NCBI RefSeq assembly: GCF_002379585.1
Contig: NZ_DFUE01000039.1
Span: 61,178-125,177, forward strand
Direction: 5' to 3'
DNA from: Pseudomonas sp. UBA4194
GTDB taxonomy: Bacteria; Pseudomonadota; Gammaproteobacteria; Pseudomonadales; Pseudomonadaceae
Length of the DNA: 64,000 nucleotides
The notes beneath the pieces were generated by a model. That model worked only from the letters and a program-made list of their open reading frames with translations. It ran no database searches and was not told the origin of the DNA. The translations under genes and the position numbers were made by a program. This document shows positions 8,311-16,338 of this stretch, in pieces. Numbering within the stretch: position 1 is the first letter of the stretch; each line of letters starts with the position of its first letter.

Positions 8311-8874
8311 TCATCCGCTTTGGGGGCTGCCTTGAGCAGGAAGTACCAGGGGCAGCAACCTGGCAGTATTGCGCGCGTCTTCCAGAGCGCGATGCTGCTG
8401 GCCGCTGAACTGCATGCCCGCGAGCTGCAACGCCGCATTGAGCCCCAGCGGGCGTTGCAGCTTGCGAGCCTTGGCGAAGCGCTGCTTCAGGTTGATGTGG
8501 GCCACCTGTGTCAGCACACTGTCGAGTCTGAGTTGCTGCCAGTCGAGCACCAGTTGCTGGCGGTCGTAATCGCCCCAGCTCACCCAGCCTTGCAGCTGTG
8601 ATCGATAGGGCGCCAGCCACTGCTCGAACGCCGGCCATACTTGGGGCAAGGGCAAGGCATCGTCAACGTTGGCCTGGCTGATGTGGGTCAGTTGCCGGCA
8701 GAACGGCGTTAGACAGGGCCGCCGTATTGGCTTGACGAAACACTGGAACTGGTCGACCTCACGGCCATCGCGGTTGACCAGGCTCGCGCCGATTTCGATG
8801 ATTTCCATTTCAGTGACCGGCCAACCACCTTCGTCGGTGGTGGCTTCCAGGTCGATGACCAGCCAATGCGGCAT
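8311..8874 (-). CDS. 3'-5' exonuclease, DEDDh (ERI-1/DnaQ-like) family
   Basis: This 187-residue soluble protein opens with the ExoI motif VIDLEAT (Asp8, Glu10). A later Asp in WGDYDRQQL forms ExoII, and H-x4-D in HRALEDARNTARLL forms ExoIII, so all four metal ligands and the general-base His of the DEDDh class are present. The family trims RNA or DNA 3' ends. The compact size and ITHISQANVDDA segment suggest the ERI-1-like group rather than a polymerase proofreading subunit. A GGGAG ribosome site lies 6 nt before the ATG. Its substrate is unknown. Confidence 0.88.
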   Translation of the reverse strand: MPHWLVIDLEATTDEGGWPVTEMEIIEIGASLVNRDGREVDQFQCFVKPIRRPCLTPFCRQLTHISQANVDDALPLPQVWPAFEQWLAPYRSQLQGWVSWGDYDRQQLVLDWQQLRLDSVLTQVAHINLKQRFAKARKLQRPLGLNAALQLAGMQFSGQQHRALEDARNTARLLPLVLPAQGSPQSG

Positions 8875-9052
8875 AACGGGCTCCCAGGCACGTGCGCTTA
8901 CAGCCTAGAGCCTAACCAAGGGCGAAGAGTTCCGATATCCCCTGTATGTACCTGATTGCGTGACAAGTGCGATGGCCTATTTAGCAGTTGTCAGCTGGGG
9001 GCAAAACCCCTAGCGTACGCGCTTCTGAAAACCGGCTTGCGGAGATGTTGCC

Positions 9053-9880
9053 TTGAAGTTCTCGTGCGTAAAGGCTGCCCTGGCCTGCGTCACCTCTCTT
9101 GGGCTGTCGCTGTGGGCGTGTGTGGCCTGGTCCGCGCAGGAAATCCGCATAGGCGCCGCGCATTTTCCCCCGTATGTCGTGCACCCTGAGCAAAACGTCG
9201 ACAATGGCCTGCTGGCGCAGTTGGCAGCGGCCTTGAACGGCGCGCAGGACGACTATCACTTCGTGCTGATACCTACGTCTTTGCCCCGTCGTTACCAGGA
9301 TTTCGAGCAGGGGCGAGTGGACATGGCCTTGTTCGAGAATCCCGATTGGGGTTGGCAAGGCATTGCGCACGAGGCGGTTGATCTAGGGCTGGAGGACGCC
9401 GAGGTGTTCGTGACGCTCAAGGGCGACCATGAGCAGGACTATTTCGACGATCTGAACGGCAAACGCCTGGCGCTGTTCAGTGGTTATCACTATGCATTCG
9501 CCGGTTTCGATGCGAACCCGCAGTACCTGCTACGGCGCTTCAGCGCGACCTTGACCTATTCCCACGACAGCAACCTGATGATGGTTCTGCGCCAGCGTGC
9601 GGACATCGCCCTGGTCACGCGTTCGTATCTGCACGATTTCCTGGCTCGCAATCCAGAACTGGCAGAAAAACTGCTGGTCTCGCGCCGCATCGATCAGCAC
9701 TACCACCATTACGCATTGGTCAGGCCAGGCGCGCCGATTACCGGCCATGCGTTCCAGGCTTTGCTGCAGCGCTTGCGCGCCGATGGCCAGCTATCCGCCT
9801 TATTTTCACCCTACGAAGTGGCGGTCCTGCCGTCTGAAGAGCAGCAGATGATGGCCCGAACCAAGCCCATCGCTCACTGA
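9053..9880 (+). CDS. Periplasmic substrate-binding protein (SBP_bac_3-like), orphan
   Basis: This 275-residue protein has a signal peptide (about residues 1-27, cleavage after AWSA) and a type-2 periplasmic-binding fold resembling polar amino-acid binders. It starts EIRIGAAHFPPYVV and includes NGLLAQLAAAL, GRVDMALFENPDWG and the second-lobe segment LNGKRLALFSGYHY. No permease or ATPase gene is adjacent, so it may act as an orphan binding protein or sensory partner. The ligand cannot be inferred. A frame extension to 8956 has no support. Confidence 0.85.
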   Translation: MKFSCVKAALACVTSLGLSLWACVAWSAQEIRIGAAHFPPYVVHPEQNVDNGLLAQLAAALNGAQDDYHFVLIPTSLPRRYQDFEQGRVDMALFENPDWGWQGIAHEAVDLGLEDAEVFVTLKGDHEQDYFDDLNGKRLALFSGYHYAFAGFDANPQYLLRRFSATLTYSHDSNLMMVLRQRADIALVTRSYLHDFLARNPELAEKLLVSRRIDQHYHHYALVRPGAPITGHAFQALLQRLRADGQLSALFSPYEVAVLPSEEQQMMARTKPIAH

Positions 9881-9884
9881 CGGA

Positions 9885-10082
9885 TCAATGATCCATGCGC
9901 TGACGCTTCGTCACCCGGCTGACATAGGCCTGGCTTTCCCGCTCCGCTTCCTCGCGGGTGGCGAACGGACCTTCAAGGGTGTTCTCCCGTGTGCTGAAGA
10001 AATAGAAGCCGTTGACCGTGCTGAAGCGCTCCGCACGAAAGTGCGTGGCCGGGCGCGGGTCTTGTGCACGTTTACCAAACAT
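9885..10082 (-). CDS. Small DUF6316-like protein
   Basis: This 65-residue basic soluble protein has the core FRAERFSTVNGFYFFSTRENTLEGPFATREEAERE. I recall this as the DUF6316 family of pseudomonads: an aromatic-rich strand followed by a 'GPF.s..eA' helix, as in SPOR-like or DUF-type domains. The function is unknown. A strong AGAGGAG site lies 7 nt before the ATG. It lies downstream of fumC on the same strand but after fumC's terminator, so it is probably transcribed separately. Confidence 0.75.
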   Translation of the reverse strand: MFGKRAQDPRPATHFRAERFSTVNGFYFFSTRENTLEGPFATREEAERESQAYVSRVTKRQRMDH

Positions 10083-10116
10083 TGCATTGCTCCTCTGATG
10101 AACGCCGAATGGTGGA

Positions 10117-10139
10117 AAACCGGCGCCAATGGCGCCGGG
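10117..10139 (-). terminator. Rho-independent terminator of fumC
   Basis: CCGGCGCC (10121-10128) and GGCGCCGG (10132-10139) form a perfect 8-bp stem with a 3-nt loop. The flanking AAAA reads as UUUU on the minus strand, just after the fumC stop. Confidence 0.8.
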
Positions 10140-10144
10140 AGCCC

Positions 10145-11521
10145 TTACAACATATCTTCAGGCTTGACCCACTGGTCGAACTGCTCGTCCGACAGGTGCC
10201 CCAGGGCCAGCGCCGCCTCACGCAAGGTCGAGCCCTCCGTGTACGCCTTCTTGGCGATTTCGGCAGCCTTGTCATAGCCAATGTGCGGGTTGAGCGCGGT
10301 CACCAGCATCAAACCACGTTCCAGGTGTTCTGCCATCTGCCTCGCGTCCGGAACCAGGCCAGCCACGCAATGCTCCTGGAAATTGCGGCAGCCGTCGGCC
10401 AGTAGTTTGATCGACTGCAGCAGGTTGTGGATGATCACCGGCTTGTACACATTGAGCTGCAGATGCCCCTGGCTGGCGGCAATGCCGATCACCACGTCAT
10501 TGCCCATCACCTGACAAGCCAGCATGGAGAGCGCTTCGCACTGGGTCGGGTTGACCTTGCCGGGCATGATCGAACTGCCGGGTTCGTTGGCCGGCAGCTT
10601 GATTTCCGCCAGGCCTGCCCGCGGGCCGGAGCCCAACAGGCGAAAATCGTTGGCCAGCTTCATCAACGCCACCGCCAGGGTTTTCAGCGCCCCGGACAGC
10701 GTCGTCAGAGGCTCATGCCCGGCCAGGGCGGCGAACTTGTTGGGCGCAGTCACGAATGGCAGCCCGGACAAGGCTGCCAATTCCGCTGCGATCGCTTCGC
10801 TGAAGCCCTTCGGTGCATTGAGTCCGGTGCCTACGGCAGTACCGCCCTGGGCCAGTTCGCACACGGCAGGAAGGGCTGCGCGGATGGCTTTCTCTGCATA
10901 GTCCAACTGCGCAACGTAGGCGGACAGTTCCTGACCGAAAGTGATCGGCGTGGCATCCATCATGTGGGTGCGTCCGGTCTTGACCAGATGCATATGGCGT
11001 GCAGACAGATCAGCCAGGCCTTCGGACAGCTCGGCAATGCCCGGCAGCAGGTCACCTTGAACGGCCTGGGCGGCAGCGATGTGCATGGCCGTGGGGAAGC
11101 AGTCGTTGGAGCTCTGGGAGCGATTGACGTGGTCGTTGGGGTGGACCGGGGCCTTGCCGCCGCGGCCATTGCCCGCCAGCTCGTTGGCGCGCCCGGCAAT
11201 CACTTCGTTGACGTTCATGTTGCTCTGGGTGCCGCTGCCTGTTTGCCACACCACCAGCGGGAATTGACTGTCCAGCTCGCCGCTCAGCACCTCATTGGCA
11301 GCCTGTTCGATCAGGCGAGCGATATCGGCGGGCAGGTCGCCGTTGCGATCATTGACACGCGCTGCGGCCTTCTTGATCAGCGCCAGGGCATGGGAGACCG
11401 GCAGTGGCATACGCTCGCTGCCAATCGCGAAATTGACCAGCGAGCGCTGCGTCTGGGCGCCCCAATAGGCGTCTTCAGGAACTTCGACCTGTCCGAGGCT
11501 GTCTGTTTCGATACGGCTCAT
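10145..11521 (-). CDS. fumC: Class II fumarate hydratase FumC
   Basis: This iron-independent fumarase hydrates fumarate to malate in the TCA cycle and is active under oxidative or iron-limiting conditions. The 458-residue protein shows the superfamily hallmarks TGSGTQSNMNVNEV, the catalytic-His region KTGRTHMMDATP, and the signature GSSIMPGKVNPTQCE. The first in-frame ATG (11530) sits 1 nt from the AAGGAG ribosome site. The ATG at 11521 (MSRIETDSLG) has 10-nt spacing and matches the family start, so it is chosen. Gene order (fumC, DUF2059, bolA, trhO) matches that recalled around P. aeruginosa fumC2. Confidence 0.96.
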   Translation of the reverse strand: MSRIETDSLGQVEVPEDAYWGAQTQRSLVNFAIGSERMPLPVSHALALIKKAAARVNDRNGDLPADIARLIEQAANEVLSGELDSQFPLVVWQTGSGTQSNMNVNEVIAGRANELAGNGRGGKAPVHPNDHVNRSQSSNDCFPTAMHIAAAQAVQGDLLPGIAELSEGLADLSARHMHLVKTGRTHMMDATPITFGQELSAYVAQLDYAEKAIRAALPAVCELAQGGTAVGTGLNAPKGFSEAIAAELAALSGLPFVTAPNKFAALAGHEPLTTLSGALKTLAVALMKLANDFRLLGSGPRAGLAEIKLPANEPGSSIMPGKVNPTQCEALSMLACQVMGNDVVIGIAASQGHLQLNVYKPVIIHNLLQSIKLLADGCRNFQEHCVAGLVPDARQMAEHLERGLMLVTALNPHIGYDKAAEIAKKAYTEGSTLREAALALGHLSDEQFDQWVKPEDML

Positions 11522-11745
11522 GCTGTTCATACTCCTTGTTCGGGCTCGTGTCGCGCACTGGCGCGGTTACAGGCTTGCCTTAGACGCGGTGCTACCGCGG
11601 CCTTCGCTATTTAGGTAGCGTCCCTGGCTTCAGGTTCAATGAAACTGCATGTGCCGTTCGTAGCTCGGGGTTGAGTCACGCGCGCCCAAGAGCGCAGAAT
11701 GATCGATTCTGGGGTTTTACCTCGCCTGCTAGATAAGGAAACTCG

Positions 11746-12276
11746 ATGACTCGTTTTCGTGCCATCTGCACCGCGGCTGTTCTCGTCTGTGCCAGTGGCC
11801 AGGTGCTCGCCGATACCGCTAGCCACAATGCCAGCGCCGAAGCCTTCCTGATGATGGCCCACGCTGACAAGCTGGGTACCCCGGTGTACATGCAAGTGCA
11901 GCAGATGTTTGCTCAGCGCTTCGAACAAACCAAGGCGCCAGCGACCAAGCAAGCTACCCTCGAAACCTACCAGGCCAAGGCCAACGCCGCCCTGGACCAG
12001 GCCATTGGCTGGCCGAAGCTCAAGCCGGACATGGTCAAGCTGTACACCACCAACTTCTCCGAGCAGGAGCTCAAGGACCTGGTCAAGTTCTACCAGTCGC
12101 CGCTGGGCAAGAAAGTCCTCGAGAAGATGCCGGCCGTGACCCAGCAGTCCGCCCAGCTGACCCAGCAGAAGCTGGAAAGCGCGGTGCCGGTGGTCAACAA
12201 GTTGCTGGCTGACATGACCAAGGAACTCGACCCGCAAGGTGCCGCCAAGGCTGGCGCCGCGCCGGCCAAGCCGTAA
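11746..12276 (+). CDS. DUF2059 domain-containing secreted protein
   Basis: This 176-residue protein has a Sec signal peptide (about 1-22, VLADTAS) and a helical DUF2059 domain. The recognisable core is YTTNFSEQELKDLVKFYQSPLGKKVLEKMPAV. The tail is Ala/Pro/Lys-rich. The family is periplasmic and of unknown function. An AAGGAA site precedes the ATG. bolA starts 14 bp after the stop, so the two probably share a transcript ending at the terminator at 12612. Confidence 0.9.
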   Translation: MTRFRAICTAAVLVCASGQVLADTASHNASAEAFLMMAHADKLGTPVYMQVQQMFAQRFEQTKAPATKQATLETYQAKANAALDQAIGWPKLKPDMVKLYTTNFSEQELKDLVKFYQSPLGKKVLEKMPAVTQQSAQLTQQKLESAVPVVNKLLADMTKELDPQGAAKAGAAPAKP

Positions 12277-12290
12277 CGGAGCCGCCGTCG

Positions 12291-12587
12291 ATGTCCATGC
12301 AGCAACGTATCCAATCGACCCTCGGGCTGTTGCAACCGCAACACCTCGAGGTGCTGGACGAAAGTCACATGCACAGCCGGGGTACGCAAACCCACTACAA
12401 GGCTGTAGTGGTGAGTGATCGCTTCGTTGGCCTCAACAGCGTCAAGCGCCACCAGTTGGTGTACGGCACGCTGAGCGAGCTGATGGGTGAGTTTCATGCC
12501 CTGGCGCTGCACACCTATACGCCCGAGGAATGGGCCAAGGTCGATGCGGCCCCCGCGTCGCCGACGTGTGCCGGCGGTGGGCACTGA
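12291..12587 (+). CDS. bolA: BolA family transcriptional/Fe-S trafficking protein
   Basis: This 98-residue protein has the class II KH-like BolA fold. It shows MQQRIQSTL, the central VLDESHMHS loop whose His ligates Fe-S clusters with monothiol glutaredoxins, the basic THYKAVVVSDRFVGLNSVKRHQLVY, and ELMGEFHALALHTYTPEEW. BolA proteins influence morphology, stress response and iron metabolism. It ends with a Cys in a short flexible tail. GGAG lies 9 nt before the ATG. It is probably cotranscribed with the DUF2059 gene. Confidence 0.95.
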   Translation: MSMQQRIQSTLGLLQPQHLEVLDESHMHSRGTQTHYKAVVVSDRFVGLNSVKRHQLVYGTLSELMGEFHALALHTYTPEEWAKVDAAPASPTCAGGGH

Positions 12588-12611
12588 TCCACGGATTTTG
12601 CTAGAATCCGC

Positions 12612-12646
12612 AACCCGCCAGTGGCCAAGCCGCTGGCGGGTTTTTT
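12612..12646 (+). terminator. Rho-independent terminator after bolA
   Basis: AACCCGCCAG (12612-12621) pairs with CTGGCGGGTT (12633-12642) and is followed by a T6 run. An extended -10-like TGCTAGAAT (12599-12607) lies immediately upstream of the hairpin. Confidence 0.92.
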
Positions 12647-12763
12647 GTGCCTGACCCTAGGTAAGTCTTGCAACCGCGAAGAATCTCGCAAGACCACCCA
12701 ACACCCTATTGAACACATCCGGTCCGGCCCTTACGAGGCTGACCACCTGGAGATCTACCACCC

Positions 12764-13702
12764 ATGACACAAGCCATCGTCGTGGCGGCACTGTACAAGT
12801 TCGTCACCCTGGAAAACTATGTGGAGATGCGTGAGCCGTTGTTGCAGGCCATGCTCGACAACGATATCAAAGGCACCCTGCTGATCGCCCAAGAGGGCAT
12901 CAACGGCACGGTCTCGGGCAGCCGCGAAGGCATCGACGGCCTGCTGGCGTGGCTCAAGCTCGATCCGCGCATGGACGATATCGATCACAAGGAATCCTAC
13001 TGCGACGAGCAGCCGTTCTACCGCACCAAGGTCAAGCTCAAGAAAGAGATCGTCACTCTAGGGGTGCCTGGGGTGGACCCCAATCGCAAGGTCGGCACCT
13101 ATGTCGAGCCGCAGGACTGGAACGCACTGATCAGCGATCCCGAAGTACTGCTGATCGACACACGTAACGACTACGAGGTATCGATCGGCACCTTTCAGGG
13201 CGCCATCGATCCCAAGACCACCTCGTTTCGCGAGTTTCCCGAGTACATCAAGGCCAACTTCGACCCGGCGGTGCACAAGAAGGTCGCCATGTTCTGCACC
13301 GGCGGCATTCGCTGCGAAAAAGCCTCCAGCTACATGCTCGGCGAAGGTTTCGACGAGGTGTATCACCTCAAGGGCGGCATTCTCAAGTATCTGGAAGAGG
13401 TGCCCCAGCAGGACAGCAAGTGGGAAGGCGACTGCTTCGTCTTCGACAACCGTGTCACAGTGCGTCACGATCTCACCGAAGGTGACTATGATCAATGTCA
13501 TGCCTGCCGCACGCCAATCAGCGTGCAGGACCGGGAGTCGGAGCACTACGTGGCAGGCATCAGTTGCCCTCATTGCTGGAACAGCTTGAGCGAGAAAACG
13601 CGTAAGAGCGCCATCGATCGGCAGAAGCAGATCGAACTGGCCCGCGCGCGCAACCTGCCACACCCTATTGGCCACAACTACCGCAAAGCCGCCCAGGATT
13701 GA
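12764..13702 (+). CDS. trhO: tRNA uridine(34) 5-hydroxylase TrhO (rhodanese domain)
   Basis: TrhO (YceA) hydroxylates U34 of certain tRNAs to ho5U in an oxygen-dependent reaction. The 312-residue protein has the family's N-terminal acylphosphatase-like domain (AQEGINGTVSGS), a rhodanese domain beginning VLLIDTRNDYEVSIGTF, the catalytic CTGGIRCEK loop near residue 178, and a C-terminal zinc-type region with CHACR and CPHCW cysteine pairs. Length fits the family. The start ATG follows GGAG at a longish 11-nt spacing. It lies next to the DsbA-like gene on the same strand (4-nt gap). Confidence 0.93.
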   Translation: MTQAIVVAALYKFVTLENYVEMREPLLQAMLDNDIKGTLLIAQEGINGTVSGSREGIDGLLAWLKLDPRMDDIDHKESYCDEQPFYRTKVKLKKEIVTLGVPGVDPNRKVGTYVEPQDWNALISDPEVLLIDTRNDYEVSIGTFQGAIDPKTTSFREFPEYIKANFDPAVHKKVAMFCTGGIRCEKASSYMLGEGFDEVYHLKGGILKYLEEVPQQDSKWEGDCFVFDNRVTVRHDLTEGDYDQCHACRTPISVQDRESEHYVAGISCPHCWNSLSEKTRKSAIDRQKQIELARARNLPHPIGHNYRKAAQD

Positions 13703-13706
13703 AAGC

Positions 13707-14345
13707 ATGTCGCGCAACCGCCTGATCTACGTGATGGACCCGATGTGCTCCTGGTGCTGGGGCTTCGCTCCAGTGGCCGAGGCCTTGATCCAGCAGGCGG
13801 AGGCCGCCGGGGTGAAAACCCACGTCGTGGTTGGCGGTCTGCGCACCGGCAGCGGCGCTGCCCTGGACCCTGATACCCGCGCCTACATCGTCAAGCACTG
13901 GCAGGCGGTGTACGAGGCCACCGAGCAGCCGTTCAAGTTCGAAGGTGCGCTGCCCGACGGCTTCGTCTACGACACCGAGCCTGCCTGCCGCGCGGTGGTG
14001 GTGGCGCGGGAGCTGGCTGCCGATCTGGCCTGGCCGCTGGCCAAGCTGATCGAGCATGCGTTCTATGCTCAGGGTGTGGACGTGACCCAGGCCGCTGAGC
14101 TGGTGCGACTTGCCGAAGTGGCCGGTATCCCGCGCATCGAGTTTGCCGAAGCGTACGACCGCGAAGCTGCGCTCCAGAGCACTCAGGTGGATTTTTCCTG
14201 GGCGCGTGACCTGGGCATCTCCGGTTTTCCGACGCTGCTTGCCGAGCGTAACGGGCAGCTGGCCTTGCTGACCAATGGCTATCAGCCGTTGACCGCATTG
14301 GCACCGCTGCTGGGGCGTTGGCTCGAGCGCGCCGCCCATGCTTGA
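13707..14345 (+). CDS. DsbA/FrnE-family thiol oxidoreductase
   Basis: This 212-residue thioredoxin-fold protein has a CSWC active site at residues 14-17 in YVMDPMCSWCWGF and a cis-Pro loop in GISGFPTLL. No signal peptide is present, so it is a cytosolic FrnE/DSBA-like member rather than periplasmic DsbA. The middle insertion is helical. The ATG at 13707 is 4 bp after the trhO stop; a longer upstream frame would overlap trhO and is rejected. The ABC exporter gene overlaps its 3' end by 8 bp. The physiological substrate is unknown. Confidence 0.9.
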   Translation: MSRNRLIYVMDPMCSWCWGFAPVAEALIQQAEAAGVKTHVVVGGLRTGSGAALDPDTRAYIVKHWQAVYEATEQPFKFEGALPDGFVYDTEPACRAVVVARELAADLAWPLAKLIEHAFYAQGVDVTQAAELVRLAEVAGIPRIEFAEAYDREAALQSTQVDFSWARDLGISGFPTLLAERNGQLALLTNGYQPLTALAPLLGRWLERAAHA

Positions 14346-16170
14346 GCCGTCGGCGCCCACCGATTCGAACGCTCAACCGTCTTCGCGCCAGGCCGACCGG
14401 CTGAGTTGGGCTGAAATCCGTCGGCTGGCGCTGCGCCATCGCAAAGCGCTGTGGATCGCCAATGGCGTGGCAGTGCTGGCGACGCTGTGCAGTGTGCCCA
14501 TCCCCTTGCTGCTGCCGTTGCTGGTGGATGAAGTGCTGCTCGGCAATGGCGATGCGGCCCTGAAATGGATGGGGCACGTGCTGCCGTCGGCCTGGCAGGT
14601 GCCGGCCGGCTTCATAGGCGTGATGCTGGTGCTGACCTTGGCCTTGCGCTGCGGGGCTCTGCTGTTCAACGTGGTGCAGGCGCGGCTTTTTGCCAGCCTG
14701 GCCAAAGATATCGTCTACCGCCTGCGGGTTCGCCTGATCGAGCGGCTCAAGCGTATTTCCCTGAGCGAATACGAGAGCCTGGGCAGTGGCACCGTGACCA
14801 CCCACCTGGTAACGGATCTGGACACCCTGGACAAGTTCATCGGCGACACCCTGAGCCGCTTTCTGGTGGCCATGCTGACCCTGGCCGGTACAGCCGGAAT
14901 CCTCTTGTGGATGCACTGGAAGCTGGCCTTGTTGATTCTGCTGTTCAATCCGCTGGTGGTCTACGCCACGGTCAAGCTGGGCAAGCGCGTCAAACATCTG
15001 AAGAAACTGGAGAACGACAGCACCGCGCGGTTCACCCAGGCGCTGAGCGAGACGCTGGATTCGATCCAGGAAATCCGCGCGAGCAATCGCCAGGGGTACT
15101 TTCTTGGCCGGCTGGGCCTGCGTGCGCAAGAGGTGCGCGACTTTGCAGTGGCCTCCATGTGGAAAAGCGACGCCTCCGGGCGGGCCAGCGCCGTATTGTT
15201 TCAGTTCGGTATCGACATCTTCCGCGCCGCGGCCATGCTCACCGTGTTGTTCTCGGACCTCAGCATCGGCCAGATGCTCGCGGTGTTCAGCTACCTGTGG
15301 TTCATGATCGCCCCGGTGGAGCAGCTGTTGAACCTGCAGTACGCCTTCTATGCGGCAGGCGGCGCCCTGGGCCGCATCAACGAACTGCTGGCGCGAGCCG
15401 ACGAGCCCGAGTACCCAGGGGGCAGCGACCCCTTCCAGGGTCGCAGCACCGTTGGCATCGAGGTACGTGGCCTGAGCTTTGCCTACGCCGAAGACAGCGT
15501 GCTGGATCGTCTGGACCTGAGCATCGCCCCAGGGGAAAAGGTGGCGATCGTCGGCGCCAGCGGTGGCGGCAAGAGCACGTTGGTGCAGCTGTTGCTGGGC
15601 CTGTACACCCCTCAGTGCGGAGAGATTCGCTTTGGTGGCGCCACCCAGCAGGCAATTGGCCTGGAAACCCTGCGCGACAATGTGGCGGTGGTGCTCCAGC
15701 ACCCGTCGCTGTTCAACGACAGCATTCGCGCCAACCTGACCATGGGCCGCGACAGCACCGACCACGCCTGCTGGAACGCATTGGCGATCGCCCAGCTCGA
15801 CAGCACCGTGCGGGCGCTTCCCCAAGGCCTGGACAGTATCGTCGGACGTTCAGGCGTCAGGCTGTCGGGTGGCCAGCGACAACGCCTGGCCATCGCGCGA
15901 ATGGTGCTGGCCGAGCCCAAAGTGGTGATCCTCGATGAGGCGACTTCCGCTCTGGATGCGGCCACCGAATACAATCTGCACCAGGCGCTGGGGCAGTTTC
16001 TGCAGGGGCGCACGACCTTGATCATCGCCCACCGTCTTTCGGCGGTGAAGCAGGCTGACCGGGTGCTGGTGTTCGACGGCGGGCGGATCGCCGAAGATGG
16101 CGACCATCAGCAGTTGATCGCCGAGGGAGGCCTGTACGCCAGGCTTTACGGCTACCTGCAGCAAGTTTGA
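14338..16170 (+). CDS. ABC exporter, fused membrane and ATPase domains
   Basis: This 610-residue half transporter has six transmembrane helices in about residues 35-320, then an ATPase domain with Walker A GASGGGKST near 405, signature LSGGQRQRLAIARMVL near 506, Walker B VVILDEATSALD near 529 and the H-loop IAHRLSAV. It is a different lineage from the exporter at 6.1 kb. It overlaps the DsbA-like gene, and the order trhO-DsbA-ABC-rbdA matches the P. aeruginosa PA0858-PA0861 block as I remember it. The substrate is unknown. Confidence 0.9.
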   Translation: MLEPSAPTDSNAQPSSRQADRLSWAEIRRLALRHRKALWIANGVAVLATLCSVPIPLLLPLLVDEVLLGNGDAALKWMGHVLPSAWQVPAGFIGVMLVLTLALRCGALLFNVVQARLFASLAKDIVYRLRVRLIERLKRISLSEYESLGSGTVTTHLVTDLDTLDKFIGDTLSRFLVAMLTLAGTAGILLWMHWKLALLILLFNPLVVYATVKLGKRVKHLKKLENDSTARFTQALSETLDSIQEIRASNRQGYFLGRLGLRAQEVRDFAVASMWKSDASGRASAVLFQFGIDIFRAAAMLTVLFSDLSIGQMLAVFSYLWFMIAPVEQLLNLQYAFYAAGGALGRINELLARADEPEYPGGSDPFQGRSTVGIEVRGLSFAYAEDSVLDRLDLSIAPGEKVAIVGASGGGKSTLVQLLLGLYTPQCGEIRFGGATQQAIGLETLRDNVAVVLQHPSLFNDSIRANLTMGRDSTDHACWNALAIAQLDSTVRALPQGLDSIVGRSGVRLSGGQRQRLAIARMVLAEPKVVILDEATSALDAATEYNLHQALGQFLQGRTTLIIAHRLSAVKQADRVLVFDGGRIAEDGDHQQLIAEGGLYARLYGYLQQV

Positions 16171-16338
16171 TCTCGCTTCTCTATCAGAGAACGCTGTTCG
16201 ATTGCAGGCAGGCCGTGTACAAACTGTTTCAAGTCGGTAAAAACTATCTCAATCTTTTCAAAAACTAGCCTAGTCTGTGCCAGTGGGGATTGAAGTTTTT
16301 ACTCGGATGTTGCCTGGACTGCTGAAGCAAGGGACCTC

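Noticed and set aside
12599..12607. TGCTAGAAT as a promoter of trhO
   Set aside because: It lies directly in front of a strong terminator hairpin, so a transcript from it would end at once; an sRNA is possible but unsupported.
13933..15825. 630-residue minus-strand ORF
   Set aside because: Antisense of the DsbA-like and ABC exporter genes; no domain features.
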